Assembly: GCA_947458545.1 (NCBI GenBank)
Contig: CANGYH010000002.1
Location: 124,001 to 188,000, forward strand
From: Cytophagaceae bacterium
GTDB lineage: Bacteria > Bacteroidota > Bacteroidia > Cytophagales > Flexibacteraceae
Reading direction: 5' to 3'
DNA length: 64,000 nt
The position numbers and the translations under genes are program-made. Below the pieces are notes generated by a model that searched no databases, was not told where the DNA came from, and worked only from the letters and a program-made list of their open reading frames with translations. This document shows positions 1 through 8,723 of this stretch, piece by piece; positions within the stretch are counted from its first letter, which is position 1, and every line of letters starts with the position of its first letter.

Positions 1-2143
1 CGGGGCCCTTGTAGCCTTGTTGCCGCAAAATAACGGTAGCGTCTAACCCTCCAAGCACGGACATTTGCAGGTCCATCAATACGATGTCTGGCCAGCGTGC
101 CGACACAAGATCTACGGCTTCTGCCCCGTTGTTGGCCAGCACCACCGATGCTCCGGCAGACTCTAGCACCGTTTGCGCCACCAGCCTGTTAAACTCGTTG
201 TCTTCTACGACCATCACCAGCCAGCCATCTAAGCGTTGGGTGCCCGTTTGCTGGGTGGGCGTTTCTATCTGCGCTGCCGGGGCGGCAGGCAGCGCTATAG
301 TAAAGCTGAAAATGCTGCCCTTGCCGGCTTGGCTCTCTACAGACAGGGTGCCCCCCATGGCCTCTACCCACTGCTTGGATATGTTGAGGCCCAGGCCCGT
401 GCCCCCATACTCGCGCGCAATGTTGGCATCTGCCTGGCTGAAGGGGTCAAAAACCCTTTGCAATACCTCGGCGGCCATGCCGATGCCGGTGTCTTCAACG
501 GCAAAGGTTACCTGGCCGGGTGCAGGGCCTGGGCCTATGCGGAGCAAAACGTGCCCATGCTCCGTAAACTTGACGGCATTGCCTGAGAGATTCATCAGCA
601 CCTGGTAAATCCGGTGCCCGTCGCCCAGCACATGGCGCGGCAACGTATCAGCCAGCGAAACCTGGAAGGCAATCTGCTTTTCTTCGGCCTTATACTCCAG
701 CACGTTGGCTACGGCCCGCACCGTCTTGGCCAGGTCGAAGGGGGCCAGGGCCAGTTCCATCTTGCCGGCCCGCAGCTTAGAGAAGTCCAGCACATCGTTG
801 ATGAGCACCAGCAGGTTGCTGGCCGACACCCCGATGGCATCTACATAGCGGCGCTGGCGGTCTTCCAGCATGGTTTTGGCCAGCAACCGCTGCATACCGA
901 TAATGGCATTCATCGGCGTGCGGATCTCGTGGCTCATATTGGTCATAAAGAGCTCTTTGGCCTCAGAGCTTGCCTCAGCGGCAATTTTTGCCTCCTTAAG
1001 GTCTTCTTCTAGCTTCTTACGTTGCGTAATATCCAGGTGGATGCCGATGGACCCAACCACCTCGCCTTTGGCATTGTACCTCGGCGCGCCACTCACCAAA
1101 AACCATATCTGTGTGCCGTCTTTGCGCCTGCAGGGGATCTCGTACACGTCCATCTGGCCTTCTTGCCGCAAGGCCGCTTTTTCTAGCAATAGCTCTGTAA
1201 CTGTGCCATCGGTCAGCAAATCGGTAGCCCGGTTGCCAATTAGCTCTTGGGGGGTGTAGCCTGTCATATGCTGCAGGCTATGGTTGGCATACTGGATGTA
1301 GTCTTGGTTATCTACCTCTAGCAGGCCAAGGTTCATGTTCTCGATCAGCGTCCGGTATTTTTCCTCGCTTTGGGCCAGGTTGCGCCGCTGGTTTTCTGCC
1401 AGGGTCACGTCGCGGTAGCGCCACATGTGGCCCAGATACTTGGGCCCAGCCCAAACTGGAATGTAGTCTCGCTCCAAGATTCGGCCATCGGCCATCTCCA
1501 GTATCTCGGCCAATGCCCTTTTTCTGTTTTGCAGTATCTCAGCCACGCGGCTCAAAAACCCCTCAGGGTCGGCAAACAGGGCCTTGCTTTGCTCAGCTGC
1601 CCGGCTGCAGTCTGCCCCGCGCAAGGCAGCGGGAGGGGCGGGTATACCAAAAATTTGGCAAAAGGGCTGGTTGGTTAGTACAATCTGCCGCTGCTCGTTT
1701 TCTACCAGCAGCGCGTCTTGCAAATTGCCAATCAGGCTTTCTAGGCGCTGCAAGGTAGCTTTTAGCTCGTAACGCACGAGGGTAGCATCCGTAAACTCGC
1801 GCAGAATGACGGCGCAGCTGCCGTCTGGCCCTCTATGCCCGATGCCTGGCCAATAGTACTCGCCGTTCAGCTTTATGGTCGAGATCTGGGTCAGATTACG
1901 CTCAGCAAAACGCCTGAGCGTCCGCAAGTAGTCGGCCAGGGGCCGTTTGCGCTTGCTGGCTGTCTCGCTTACCAGGCGCAAAAAGGCTCCATTGGCTTCC
2001 AGAATTTGGTCTTGCGCATCAAGCCTAACAATCGGAGACCTAGCCTCTAAAGCAATTGAGGCCCAGGCGTTAACCTGGGCCAGTTTTTGCTTAAGGGCTT
2101 CGTTTTCTGCGCGTAGGTCTTGCAGGCTTGCCGCGTCGGTCAT
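1..2143 (-). CDS. Hybrid sensor histidine kinase (C-terminal end cut by window)
   Basis: A soluble hybrid kinase; no membrane segment or signal peptide is seen. It starts with a short coiled-coil-like stretch, followed by three PAS-like segments (about residues 25-120, 135-250 and 260-375; the last has the typical PAS-PAC ending GIHLDITQRK). A HisKA domain carries MSHEIRTPMNAIIG with the phospho-accepting His near residue 402. The HATPase domain has a G1 box DTGIGMA and a G2-type GGTGLGL. A receiver domain begins at VMVVEDNEFNRL with its Asp in IVLMDLQMS near residue 689. The window ends inside the receiver, so 714 codons are visible and the C-terminus is missing. Its ATG overlaps the stop of the upstream regulator gene in an ATGA, so the two are probably translationally coupled and form a cognate pair. 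Confidence 0.9.
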   Translation of the reverse strand, partial: MTDAASLQDLRAENEALKQKLAQVNAWASIALEARSPIVRLDAQDQILEANGAFLRLVSETASKRKRPLADYLRTLRRFAERNLTQISTIKLNGEYYWPGIGHRGPDGSCAVILREFTDATLVRYELKATLQRLESLIGNLQDALLVENEQRQIVLTNQPFCQIFGIPAPPAALRGADCSRAAEQSKALFADPEGFLSRVAEILQNRKRALAEILEMADGRILERDYIPVWAGPKYLGHMWRYRDVTLAENQRRNLAQSEEKYRTLIENMNLGLLEVDNQDYIQYANHSLQHMTGYTPQELIGNRATDLLTDGTVTELLLEKAALRQEGQMDVYEIPCRRKDGTQIWFLVSGAPRYNAKGEVVGSIGIHLDITQRKKLEEDLKEAKIAAEASSEAKELFMTNMSHEIRTPMNAIIGMQRLLAKTMLEDRQRRYVDAIGVSASNLLVLINDVLDFSKLRAGKMELALAPFDLAKTVRAVANVLEYKAEEKQIAFQVSLADTLPRHVLGDGHRIYQVLMNLSGNAVKFTEHGHVLLRIGPGPAPGQVTFAVEDTGIGMAAEVLQRVFDPFSQADANIAREYGGTGLGLNISKQWVEAMGGTLSVESQAGKGSIFSFTIALPAAPAAQIETPTQQTGTQRLDGWLVMVVEDNEFNRLVAQTVLESAGASVVLANNGAEAVDLVSARWPDIVLMDLQMSVLGGLDATVILRQQGYKGP

Positions 2144-3489
2144 ACTACCACTTCGCCGGCTTTTATCAGTTGGTAAATTTTTGACTTGCTGATCTGCAAC
2201 ACCTCGGCGGCCTTTAGCACATTGCCCTTGCAGCGACGCACGGCCGCAGCAATCACCTCCCGCTCTATCTGAGCCAGCGGTTTTGTGGTGTCTTCTAGGG
2301 CAGTGGGGCTAGGCACGTTCAACACAATGTCAGCTTCTGTAATCTCTGGCCCTTCGCTCAGGGTAAGGGCGGCTTCTACCACGGCACGTAGCTCGCTGGT
2401 ATTGCCGGGCCATGCATAAGATAGTATTTTCTCTTTAGCGGCTTCTGTTAAAGGCTTTGCGCGCAGCCGGTTTTCGCGCGCAAAGTCTTCCATAAATGCC
2501 TTTGCTAAGATAAGGGTATCTACCCCCCGCTCTCGCAGCGGTGCCAGCGGTATGGTGATGCCCATAAGCCGGTAAAAGAGGTCTTCGCGGAAGTTGCCCT
2601 CCAACACCTCCTCCGCTAGGTTGCGGTTAGAGGCCACCACCAGGCGCAAGTCTATCGGAATGGGCGTACTGCTGCCCAGCCGTCGCATTTGTTTGTCTAC
2701 AATTACGCGCAGCAGCTTGGCCTGCAAAGACCCATCCAACTCTTGAATGGCATTGATAAACAGCGTGCCCCCGTTAGACTCTTCTATCCGGCCTATGCGG
2801 CGATGCGAGGCACCCGGCCAGGCACCCTGCTCGTAGCCGAAGAGTTCGGTTTCAAAATAATCTTGCGGCACGGTGCTAAGGTCCACCAGCACCAGTGGCT
2901 CGTGGTGGCGGGGGCTGTTGTAATGGATGGCCTTGGCCACCATGCCCTTGCCTGTGCCTGCCTCGCCAAAGACAGACACCGGTATGTTGGTGCGGGCCGC
3001 CTTTTCTATCAGCGGGATGATGCGTTGTATGGCGGCAGACTGCCCTTTGATAAGATTTTGCAGTTGGTACTTCTGCGTTACCTCTTGCCGAAGTTTATCT
3101 ACCTGCCGGCGCAGAGCCTGCTTTTCGCGCGCGTTCTGAATGCTGTTGCTGAGCTGTGTGAAGGTATCAGGCGTCTTTTGGATGTAGTCGTAGGCGCCCA
3201 GCTTGAGCAATTGGACGGCCGTGCTAACCTCATCTTGCCCAGAGATGATGATTACATCCGTCTCTGGCGAGGCCTCCAGCATCTTGCGCAGTACCTGTGT
3301 GCCGTCCAGGTCTGGTAGGGTGTAGTCTAATGTAACCAGATTCGGCTTTTTGTGCATTTTGGCCAGCGCCTCCTTGCCCGTAGTGAAGCGGTGGAGTTCG
3401 TAGTCTGCATTACGACCCAGATAGAACGCCAACAGCTGTGCATAGGCAGTATCGTCTTCGACGATGAATATTTTGAAGGGAGCAGCCAT
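2140..3489 (-). CDS. NtrC-type response regulator with degenerate AAA+ motifs
   Basis: 449 residues in the order receiver, AAA+, Fis-type HTH. The receiver starts FKIFIVEDD and has its phospho-acceptor Asp in LVTLDYTLPD. The AAA+ domain has the layout of sigma-54 activators, but the key motifs are changed: Walker A is GEAGTGKG, the sigma-54-contacting GAFTGA loop reads GAWPGA, the Walker B DE pair is NA (TLFINAIQEL), and the sensor II motif WPGNVREL reads WPGNTSEL. The arginine-finger region FREDLFYRL is kept. The C-terminus has a Fis-like helix-turn-helix (KAAEVLQISKSKIYQLI). A longer start at 3507 would use a TTG that lies inside the -7 promoter element, so the ATG at 3489 is chosen. It probably binds DNA in response to phosphorylation; classical sigma-54 remodelling looks doubtful. 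Confidence 0.9.
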   Translation of the reverse strand: MAAPFKIFIVEDDTAYAQLLAFYLGRNADYELHRFTTGKEALAKMHKKPNLVTLDYTLPDLDGTQVLRKMLEASPETDVIIISGQDEVSTAVQLLKLGAYDYIQKTPDTFTQLSNSIQNAREKQALRRQVDKLRQEVTQKYQLQNLIKGQSAAIQRIIPLIEKAARTNIPVSVFGEAGTGKGMVAKAIHYNSPRHHEPLVLVDLSTVPQDYFETELFGYEQGAWPGASHRRIGRIEESNGGTLFINAIQELDGSLQAKLLRVIVDKQMRRLGSSTPIPIDLRLVVASNRNLAEEVLEGNFREDLFYRLMGITIPLAPLRERGVDTLILAKAFMEDFARENRLRAKPLTEAAKEKILSYAWPGNTSELRAVVEAALTLSEGPEITEADIVLNVPSPTALEDTTKPLAQIEREVIAAAVRRCKGNVLKAAEVLQISKSKIYQLIKAGEVVV

Positions 3490-3504
3490 AAAGTGGTTAT
3501 ACGT

Positions 3505-3512
3505 CAAAATTA
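3505..3512 (-). promoter_or_regulatory. Bacteroidota -7 promoter element (TAATTTTG)
   Basis: On the minus strand this reads TAATTTTG, an exact TAnnTTTG match, 15 bases before the ATG of the response regulator. It is the likely promoter of the regulator-kinase operon. Confidence 0.6.
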
Positions 3513-3883
3513 TACGCTAAAGAGCCACTGAGACCTTCATTTGTTTTGCCATAAGCACCCTCTGCTTAAGTAAGCCAAGGCCGCATTATACCATCTAAAG
3601 TAGATTATTTTTATTCCTTATTACGGAAACAATATAACAATGTGCACTTAGCTGTAATAATGCTTGCGCTTTTCATACTGTCCTATTTCAACTGTATAGT
3701 GCTTTAAAAAATTATACTTATTTGATAATTGTAATAATAGAAAATAAAAGTGCAAATGGTATTCCAATCTGTGGAATGTTATTTTTCAGCCTTCTACCAT
3801 GTAAGGTTTTTGTCTTGGCCGTTTTGTAATGGGTTGAAAATCAGCACGGGCAGGCGCACTTTTTTTTGAGACAAAATCGCTGG
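3513..3883. other. AT-rich intergenic region with small dyad
   Basis: About 370 bp without a convincing gene, clearly more AT-rich than the flanks. It separates the end of gldG from the promoter of the two-component operon. It contains a short dyad, ATTCCA at 3761-3766 and TGGAAT at 3772-3777, which could be an operator. A 9-bp inverted repeat (3847-3855 with 3893-3901, the second arm inside the last gldG codons) could act as a weak terminator for gldG, but its loop is long. No sigma-54 -24/-12 motif was recognised. Confidence 0.5.
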
Positions 3884-5563
3884 CTAAATTTTGCCTGCCC
3901 GGTTAGTTGCGTATCTGCGGCCGCGCAGCCAGGCCCGCGTCACCCCAAACAGCGCCAGTAGTAGGAGCGGCCCGCCCAGGTTTAAGGCTTGCCATGTCGT
4001 TTTCTCTTCTTTGAGGCGAGGTTTGTCTAGCGGGCGCAAGGTTACCTCCTTTTGCCGGGCCAGGATGAGGCCATCCTCGTCGAGCAGGTAGCTCAAAGCG
4101 TTGAGCACGAAGTCTTTGTTGCCGAAGGTGATGCCTGTCAGCCGGTCGTATCCGGTGGGGTACACCACTTGCTTGCGGGGGTTAAACTCGTTGAGAGCAA
4201 AGTCTCCGTCGCCTACCACCAGCACGGCCCCAGGCATATCGCGCTCGGCAAATTTGAACTTCTCTGCCGTTACCGGGGCCAGCCGGTTGGCGTAGAGGCT
4301 GGTAAAGCTGCCCTCTAGCAGCACGGCCAGGGGCAGGTTTTGCTTGTTGAACAGCGCCGGCGTAGGCTGCACACGCGCCTCGTTGAAGCTGACCGTAACC
4401 GGGCTGGCCGCCAGCCGGCTGTATTTGCCCGTAGAGGCTAGCACCGTCTTACGGATGCCCGGCACGGCAACGGTATCTACCGTACCCCCAAACCGAAACC
4501 AGAGCGCATCTGAGTTGCGCGTAATGGGGTGGGCCGCAAACGTGTTCACAATCGGGAAGTAGTACCAGGGCACGGGCATCGTCTGCGGTTGGTTGCCCAT
4601 GTAGCCCACCACCAGCGGCACAGAGGCGCAGTTTTGGTCTTGTACCAGGTCTGCGTTGGCGCGCGCGCCGTACTTGAATAGCAGGTCTGACAGGTTCAGG
4701 TCTATCGGCAAAAAGACGTTGTTGTCTGGCTTGAGCGAGTCTAGCACGATGGGGAACGGCTCCAAAAAAAACAAGAGCTTGCCCCCGTGCACCAGCAATT
4801 GGTCTAGCTTATACTTGTCTGGCTCAGAGAAGGGCTGCGTCGGCTTAAAGACGAGGGCTGCGTCGTAGCCGTCTAGGCTCATCTTGCGGTCTAGCAGAAC
4901 GGTGTCCAGCTCGTAGAGTCCTTTCAGGCTGGTGGCCAGGTCGTTAAGCTCTATGCCCGTATGCTCGCCGTGGCCGCGGATGATGGCCAGGCGCTTCTTT
5001 TTGGGCTGGCTAACCTTGCGGATGGCCAAGGCAAGCTCGTATTCTACGCCTTCCACGCTCTGGTTGAGGCGGGTCTGGGGCCCTGCGGCCTGGTTCCCTT
5101 TGAGCAGTGTGACGGCCTCCTCGCGCCCACCCATCTGCACGATGGCCCCAGGCCAGATGATCTTCTCTGAGCGTTTGCCGTTTTCGTCGGCCGTCAGGTT
5201 GGTAGGTTGAAGGCCCCGCTCAAACAGGCGTTTGTAGAGCTCGTTGCGCTGCTTCTCGTTCGGGTTGGCGCTGGGGTCGGTAAAGGTGAACTGGACATTG
5301 TCGCCCGCGTAGGCCTGAAACTCCTCCAGCGTCTCGCGGATGGCCTTTTGCAGGCGCTCGAACCCGGCCGGAAACTCGCCCTCCAGAAAGACCTCTACCA
5401 CCACAGGGTCTTTGATCGTCTCTAGCAGGCGCTGCGTGGCAGGCATCAGCGAGTAGCGCTTGTCTTGCGTCAGGTCTGCCCGCACAAAGTAGGCCGAGCC
5501 TATCACATTGATGGCTATCAAGGCCAACAGCACCAAGGCACCACGTACCAGCTTGCTTTTCAT
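3884..5563 (-). CDS. gldG: Gliding-motility ABC transporter auxiliary protein GldG
   Basis: 559 residues with a membrane anchor near the N-terminus (about residues 7-27) and another near the C-terminus (about 530-547, GGPLLLLALFGVTRAWL). Between them is the large extracytoplasmic ABC_transp_aux domain, with the characteristic stretch RLAIIRGHGEHTGIELNDL. In Flavobacterium GldG works with the permease GldF and the ATPase GldA in gliding and is usually encoded next to gldF. Here the upstream gene is a PhoD-like phosphatase 116 bp away and no gldF is in sight. Related GldG/IldG-type proteins also occur in non-gliding species, so a motility role is inferred from family, not shown. Confidence 0.85.
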   Translation of the reverse strand: MKSKLVRGALVLLALIAINVIGSAYFVRADLTQDKRYSLMPATQRLLETIKDPVVVEVFLEGEFPAGFERLQKAIRETLEEFQAYAGDNVQFTFTDPSANPNEKQRNELYKRLFERGLQPTNLTADENGKRSEKIIWPGAIVQMGGREEAVTLLKGNQAAGPQTRLNQSVEGVEYELALAIRKVSQPKKKRLAIIRGHGEHTGIELNDLATSLKGLYELDTVLLDRKMSLDGYDAALVFKPTQPFSEPDKYKLDQLLVHGGKLLFFLEPFPIVLDSLKPDNNVFLPIDLNLSDLLFKYGARANADLVQDQNCASVPLVVGYMGNQPQTMPVPWYYFPIVNTFAAHPITRNSDALWFRFGGTVDTVAVPGIRKTVLASTGKYSRLAASPVTVSFNEARVQPTPALFNKQNLPLAVLLEGSFTSLYANRLAPVTAEKFKFAERDMPGAVLVVGDGDFALNEFNPRKQVVYPTGYDRLTGITFGNKDFVLNALSYLLDEDGLILARQKEVTLRPLDKPRLKEEKTTWQALNLGGPLLLLALFGVTRAWLRGRRYATNRAGKI

Positions 5564-5576
5564 AGTATATCGCCTG

Positions 5577-5584
5577 CAAAAGTA
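5577..5584 (-). promoter_or_regulatory. -7 promoter element for gldG (TACTTTTG)
   Basis: Minus strand reads TACTTTTG with 13 bases between it and the gldG ATG, an exact TAnnTTTG match. It implies that gldG has its own promoter and a very short leader. Confidence 0.6.
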
Positions 5585-5679
5585 AAAGACAGCCCGTATG
5601 GCGCCTTTGTGTCAGCGCTAGCAAAAAGCCCAGGCCATGCAGCCTGGGCTCCTGCAAACAAGGTCTTTCCGCAAGGGGG

Positions 5680-7047
5680 CTATTTCAGCTCTGCGGCGCG
5701 GAGCTCCCGTGTCCAGGCGATGCCGCCGTCGGCTTTCAGGATGGTGATCTTGAGCACCCTGTCGCTATTGGGCCCGCTGAAGGAGAGCAGGGCCGCATTG
5801 TGCGTAGCTACTACCGTCTCGGGGATAACGTACGGATTGGGCTCGTTGCGGGGCGCGTGGCTGCCTGCCGTCAGCGAGCTGGCCGTCAGCTCGTAGAGCG
5901 GGTAGGTGCCCGGCCGGTCCATCTTCTGGAAGGAGGTATGGTGCCGGTCGCCACTTAGCAGTATGATACCGCTGGCACCGCTCTCTTGCAGCACCTTCAA
6001 GAAACGTTCGCGCTCGGCTGGGTAGCGTGCAAGCGTCTCCAGCTCGATCTTGCGGCCGTTGTCGCCGGCAATCTCAAACACCGGGTTGAGCAGTTGGCCC
6101 CCGTTGGCAATAATCTTAAACCGGGCCCTGGAGCCGGTGAGCGCGTCTTTTAGCCATTGCAACTGCACCTGGCCAAAGTAGTCTCGGTTGGGGTCTTTGT
6201 CGTCGTTGGGCGCGCGGAACCAGCGGTCGTCTAGCAGAAAGACCTGGGCATCTCCCCACATAAAGGTGCTCGTCTTGCTGCCGGGGCCTGCCAGGCCGGT
6301 GTTCATGCTGGGGAAGAAGGCCGAGAAGATTTCTGACGTCATGGCCTTGCCCCAGTAGCTGCGGTCGGCGTCGTTGGGGCCGTAGTCGTGGTCGTCCCAG
6401 GTGGCGTAGTGGTGGGTGCTGGCCAGCAGCGGCTGCAGTTGGGGCAAAGATCTTGTATGCGAGTACCGGTGCAAGATGCCGGTGCGTGTGTTCCAGTCGG
6501 CCTCGCGGGTGTAGGTGTTGTCGCCCAGCCAGAGCATGGCATCGGGTTTGGCCTGGGCCAGCACTTCCATCATCTGGTAGTCAGAGCCGTAGCCTTTGCC
6601 AGGCCGGTCGTAGATGCTGTCGTTGACGTACAGGCAACTGCCCACTGCCATCGTAAACGCGGGTGCATCCTTGCGGAACTGCCACAGCTCCTGGGCCTGG
6701 AACTCTGTCGGGTAGGGGAGGGTAATTTTCTTGCTGTTCAGGTACACGTCGTAGGTGTAGCGCTTGCCGGGCTGCACCTGGTCTGCCACTACGGTGGCGG
6801 TGTGGGCCAGATGGTCTGCTGTGGCCACCTCGGCCGTGCGGAGCTCCGGGCCGTCCGAGCCTTTGATACGGTAGCGCACCTGCACCTTGGCGGGCTTCTG
6901 CGCCTGCACCCAGATGGCGCACTCTCTAAAGTCTGACCAGGCCAGCATGGGCCCGCTTTTCAACAAGCCCTTCTGTGCCAGGGCAGGCCAGTTGGGGGCC
7001 GTTGCTAAAACTACCCAAACCAAAAAGTAACGGAGAGAACGAATCAT
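5680..7047 (-). CDS. PhoD-like phosphatase / alkaline phosphatase D family protein
   Basis: 455 residues with an N-terminal signal peptide (LVWVVLATAPNWPALA, cleavage near residue 24), so periplasmic or exported. An Fn3-like N-terminal domain is followed by a metallophosphoesterase domain with the metal-binding series GSC, WLGDNTYTREAD, WDDHDYGPNDAD, NGGQ and SGDRHH. PhoD enzymes hydrolyse phosphate mono- and diesters using Fe/Ca-type metal centres. It is followed by gldG on the same strand, 116 bp downstream, which may be chance. The exact substrate cannot be read from sequence. Confidence 0.88.
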   Translation of the reverse strand: MIRSLRYFLVWVVLATAPNWPALAQKGLLKSGPMLAWSDFRECAIWVQAQKPAKVQVRYRIKGSDGPELRTAEVATADHLAHTATVVADQVQPGKRYTYDVYLNSKKITLPYPTEFQAQELWQFRKDAPAFTMAVGSCLYVNDSIYDRPGKGYGSDYQMMEVLAQAKPDAMLWLGDNTYTREADWNTRTGILHRYSHTRSLPQLQPLLASTHHYATWDDHDYGPNDADRSYWGKAMTSEIFSAFFPSMNTGLAGPGSKTSTFMWGDAQVFLLDDRWFRAPNDDKDPNRDYFGQVQLQWLKDALTGSRARFKIIANGGQLLNPVFEIAGDNGRKIELETLARYPAERERFLKVLQESGASGIILLSGDRHHTSFQKMDRPGTYPLYELTASSLTAGSHAPRNEPNPYVIPETVVATHNAALLSFSGPNSDRVLKITILKADGGIAWTRELRAAELK

Positions 7048-7051
7048 GCCA

Positions 7052-7059
7052 CAAAGGTG
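7052..7059 (-). promoter_or_regulatory. -7-like element upstream of the phoD-like gene (CACCTTTG)
   Basis: Minus strand CACCTTTG, a one-base variant of TAnnTTTG, lies 4 bases before the ATG. The short spacing suggests a leaderless or near-leaderless message. Confidence 0.4.
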
Positions 7060-7145
7060 GCAATGGCAGGCCTAACCGTAGCGCCTTGGACGACTCAGAA
7101 TTCTGGCGGAGTTAGCAACTGCACGTACCCACAGCGCGGCCGCAG

Positions 7146-7185
7146 AAAAGCAGAAAGCCGTTCGGCAAGAGCCGACGGCTTTCTG
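7146..7185 (-). terminator. Stem-loop terminator after the STAS gene
   Basis: The 11-bp arms at 7151-7161 and 7175-7185 are extended by an inner CGGC/GCCG stem around an AAGA loop, with one bulged T. On the minus strand the hairpin is followed by CTTTTC. It lies between the STAS stop at 7293 and the next gene at 7047. Confidence 0.75.
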
Positions 7186-7292
7186 GGAAGTCCAGAGGCA
7201 CAGCCATAGTAGCTGTGGCTTTGGTCTATCACAAATAACGCAAATCTGTTTGGTTAGTTCCAAACAAATAGCTGACATTTCTCACATAACTG

Positions 7293-7679
7293 TTAAGATT
7301 CCATCCCCCCCTCGCGGCGCAGCTCGGCTTCGATATCGCCCAGCATCACGTTCTCGATGGCTTCGTCGCGTGTAGGGACGATGTTGAGCACATGCTCCAG
7401 CTGCGAGAGGCGGATGAGCTTCATGGTATGGTCAGAGATGCCTGCAATGGCCAGCGTGCCGCCACTGTCTTTGCAGATGCGATTGGCCACCAGTATGGCC
7501 GACAGGCCGCTGGAGTCGGTGTACTTCACCTTCGTCAGGTCTAGCACCATGTTCCGCACGCCCTCCGCATTGAGCGTAACCAGTTCTGACTTCAACAGCG
7601 GGCTCACGGCAGAGTCCAGCCGATCTTCTTCCAGGGCGATTAAGGTGTAGTTGTCTTGCTTATCGAGTAGATACTTCAT
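7293..7679 (-). CDS. STAS-domain anti-sigma-factor antagonist
   Basis: 128 residues forming a single STAS domain. The conserved phosphorylatable Ser is in YTDSSGLSAIL (about residues 54-64), as in SpoIIAA/RsbV proteins, which bind and release an anti-sigma-factor kinase depending on phosphorylation. The C-terminal 20 residues are acidic and variable. It lies 29 bp downstream of purC on the same strand and ends at a strong terminator, so the two may share a transcript. No RsbW-type kinase is nearby; a SpoIIE-type phosphatase is at 46458-48533, and a functional link between them is only an inference. Confidence 0.88.
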   Translation of the reverse strand: MKYLLDKQDNYTLIALEEDRLDSAVSPLLKSELVTLNAEGVRNMVLDLTKVKYTDSSGLSAILVANRICKDSGGTLAIAGISDHTMKLIRLSQLEHVLNIVPTRDEAIENVMLGDIEAELRREGGMES

Positions 7680-7708
7680 TTTGGAGGGTTTGTTGGGAGT
7701 ATGGAGCG

Positions 7709-8677
7709 TTAAACGTCAGAAAGGTGCATCGGGTTGCGATGGGCAAGGTAGGCCTGCAGGGCCCGCTCTATGCGCTCGGCCGGAGGAAGATCAGGGTCTG
7801 GGGCCACAAAAGGCTTGCCAAGCACCTGCTCGTAAAGTTCGATGTACCGGGCCGAAATTCCTAGCACGCGGGCATCGTCCATTTGGGGCACGGTTTGCCC
7901 GGCCTGGCCAGAAAACCCCTCCTCTAACAGCCATTGCCGCACAAACTCTTTACTCAGTTGGCGCTGGGGCTGGGCCTGGGCCTGGCGCTCGGCATAGCCT
8001 TCGGCGTAAAAGTACCGGCTGCTGTCGGGCGTATGCACCTCGTCTATCAGCAGAATCTGGCCCTGGTGCAGGCCGAACTCATACTTGGTATCGGCCAAAA
8101 TCAGCCCGCGCTCTGCGGCCTGCCGCTGCCCTTCGGCAAAGAGGGTAAGGGCGTAGCGTTCCAGCACAGTATAATGTGCCTCGCTCACCAGGCCGCGCGC
8201 CAAGATTTCTGCCCGGCTGATGTCTTCATCATGGCCCTCGTGCGCCTTGGTGGTAGGCGTAATGATGGGAGCAGGCAGCGGGTCGTTTTCGCGGAGCCCA
8301 TCGGGCAGTGCCACACCGCAGAGGATGCGCTTGCCGCTCTGGTAGGTGCGCCAGGCATGGCCCACCAGATAACCGCGCACCACCATCTCTACCGGAAAAG
8401 GATCGGCCAGCAAACCGACCGATACCTGCGGGTCTGGCGTGGCCTGCAGCCAATTCGGCACCAGGTGCCGGGTGCTGTCCAGAAAAGCCGCAGCCACCCC
8501 ATTAAGCACAGCGCCTTTATGCGGAATGGCCCGAGGCAGCACTACGTCAAAAGCAGAGATACGGTCTGAGGCTACGGCCACCATAAAGCCATCAAACCGG
8601 TACACGTCGCGCACCTTGCCCCGATAAAAGCTCTGCTGCCCGGGCAAGGTAAAGCTGGTAGAATCTAGCGCCTGCAT
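7709..8677 (-). CDS. purC: Phosphoribosylaminoimidazole-succinocarboxamide synthase (SAICAR synthetase)
   Basis: 322 residues. PurC joins CAIR and aspartate using ATP in purine biosynthesis. Family motifs seen are [12 protein letters not shown] near the N-terminus, [11 protein letters not shown], the substrate-binding [13 protein letters not shown], and LADTKYEFG followed by [14 protein letters not shown]. The start at 8677 (MQALDSTSF) gives a normal PurC N-terminus; extending further upstream would run into the divergent comEC leader. It is a stand-alone pur gene, followed at 29 bp by the STAS gene. Confidence 0.95.
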   Translation of the reverse strand: MQALDSTSFTLPGQQSFYRGKVRDVYRFDGFMVAVASDRISAFDVVLPRAIPHKGAVLNGVAAAFLDSTRHLVPNWLQATPDPQVSVGLLADPFPVEMVVRGYLVGHAWRTYQSGKRILCGVALPDGLRENDPLPAPIITPTTKAHEGHDEDISRAEILARGLVSEAHYTVLERYALTLFAEGQRQAAERGLILADTKYEFGLHQGQILLIDEVHTPDSSRYFYAEGYAERQAQAQPQRQLSKEFVRQWLLEEGFSGQAGQTVPQMDDARVLGISARYIELYEQVLGKPFVAPDPDLPPAERIERALQAYLAHRNPMHLSDV

Positions 8678-8723
8678 GGCTGCAAAGGTCGGCAAAGGTT
8701 GGGCAGTTGTGGCCTTGGCCTGT

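Noticed and set aside
84-608. Rightward open frame antisense to the hybrid kinase
   Set aside because: The leftward frame over the same bases gives a complete HATPase and receiver; the rightward translation has no domain and is a GC-driven shadow.
3513-3883. Sigma-54 (-24/-12) promoter for the two-component operon
   Set aside because: No TGGC-N8-TTGC-type sequence was found; a normal -7 element lies at 3505-3512.
3847-3901. Strong terminator after gldG
   Set aside because: The 9-bp arms are real, but the loop is 37 bases and one arm is in the coding region, so it is noted only as a weak possibility.
7072-7278. Leftward open frame of 68 codons
   Set aside because: It covers the terminator hairpin after the STAS gene and its translation has no recognisable pattern.
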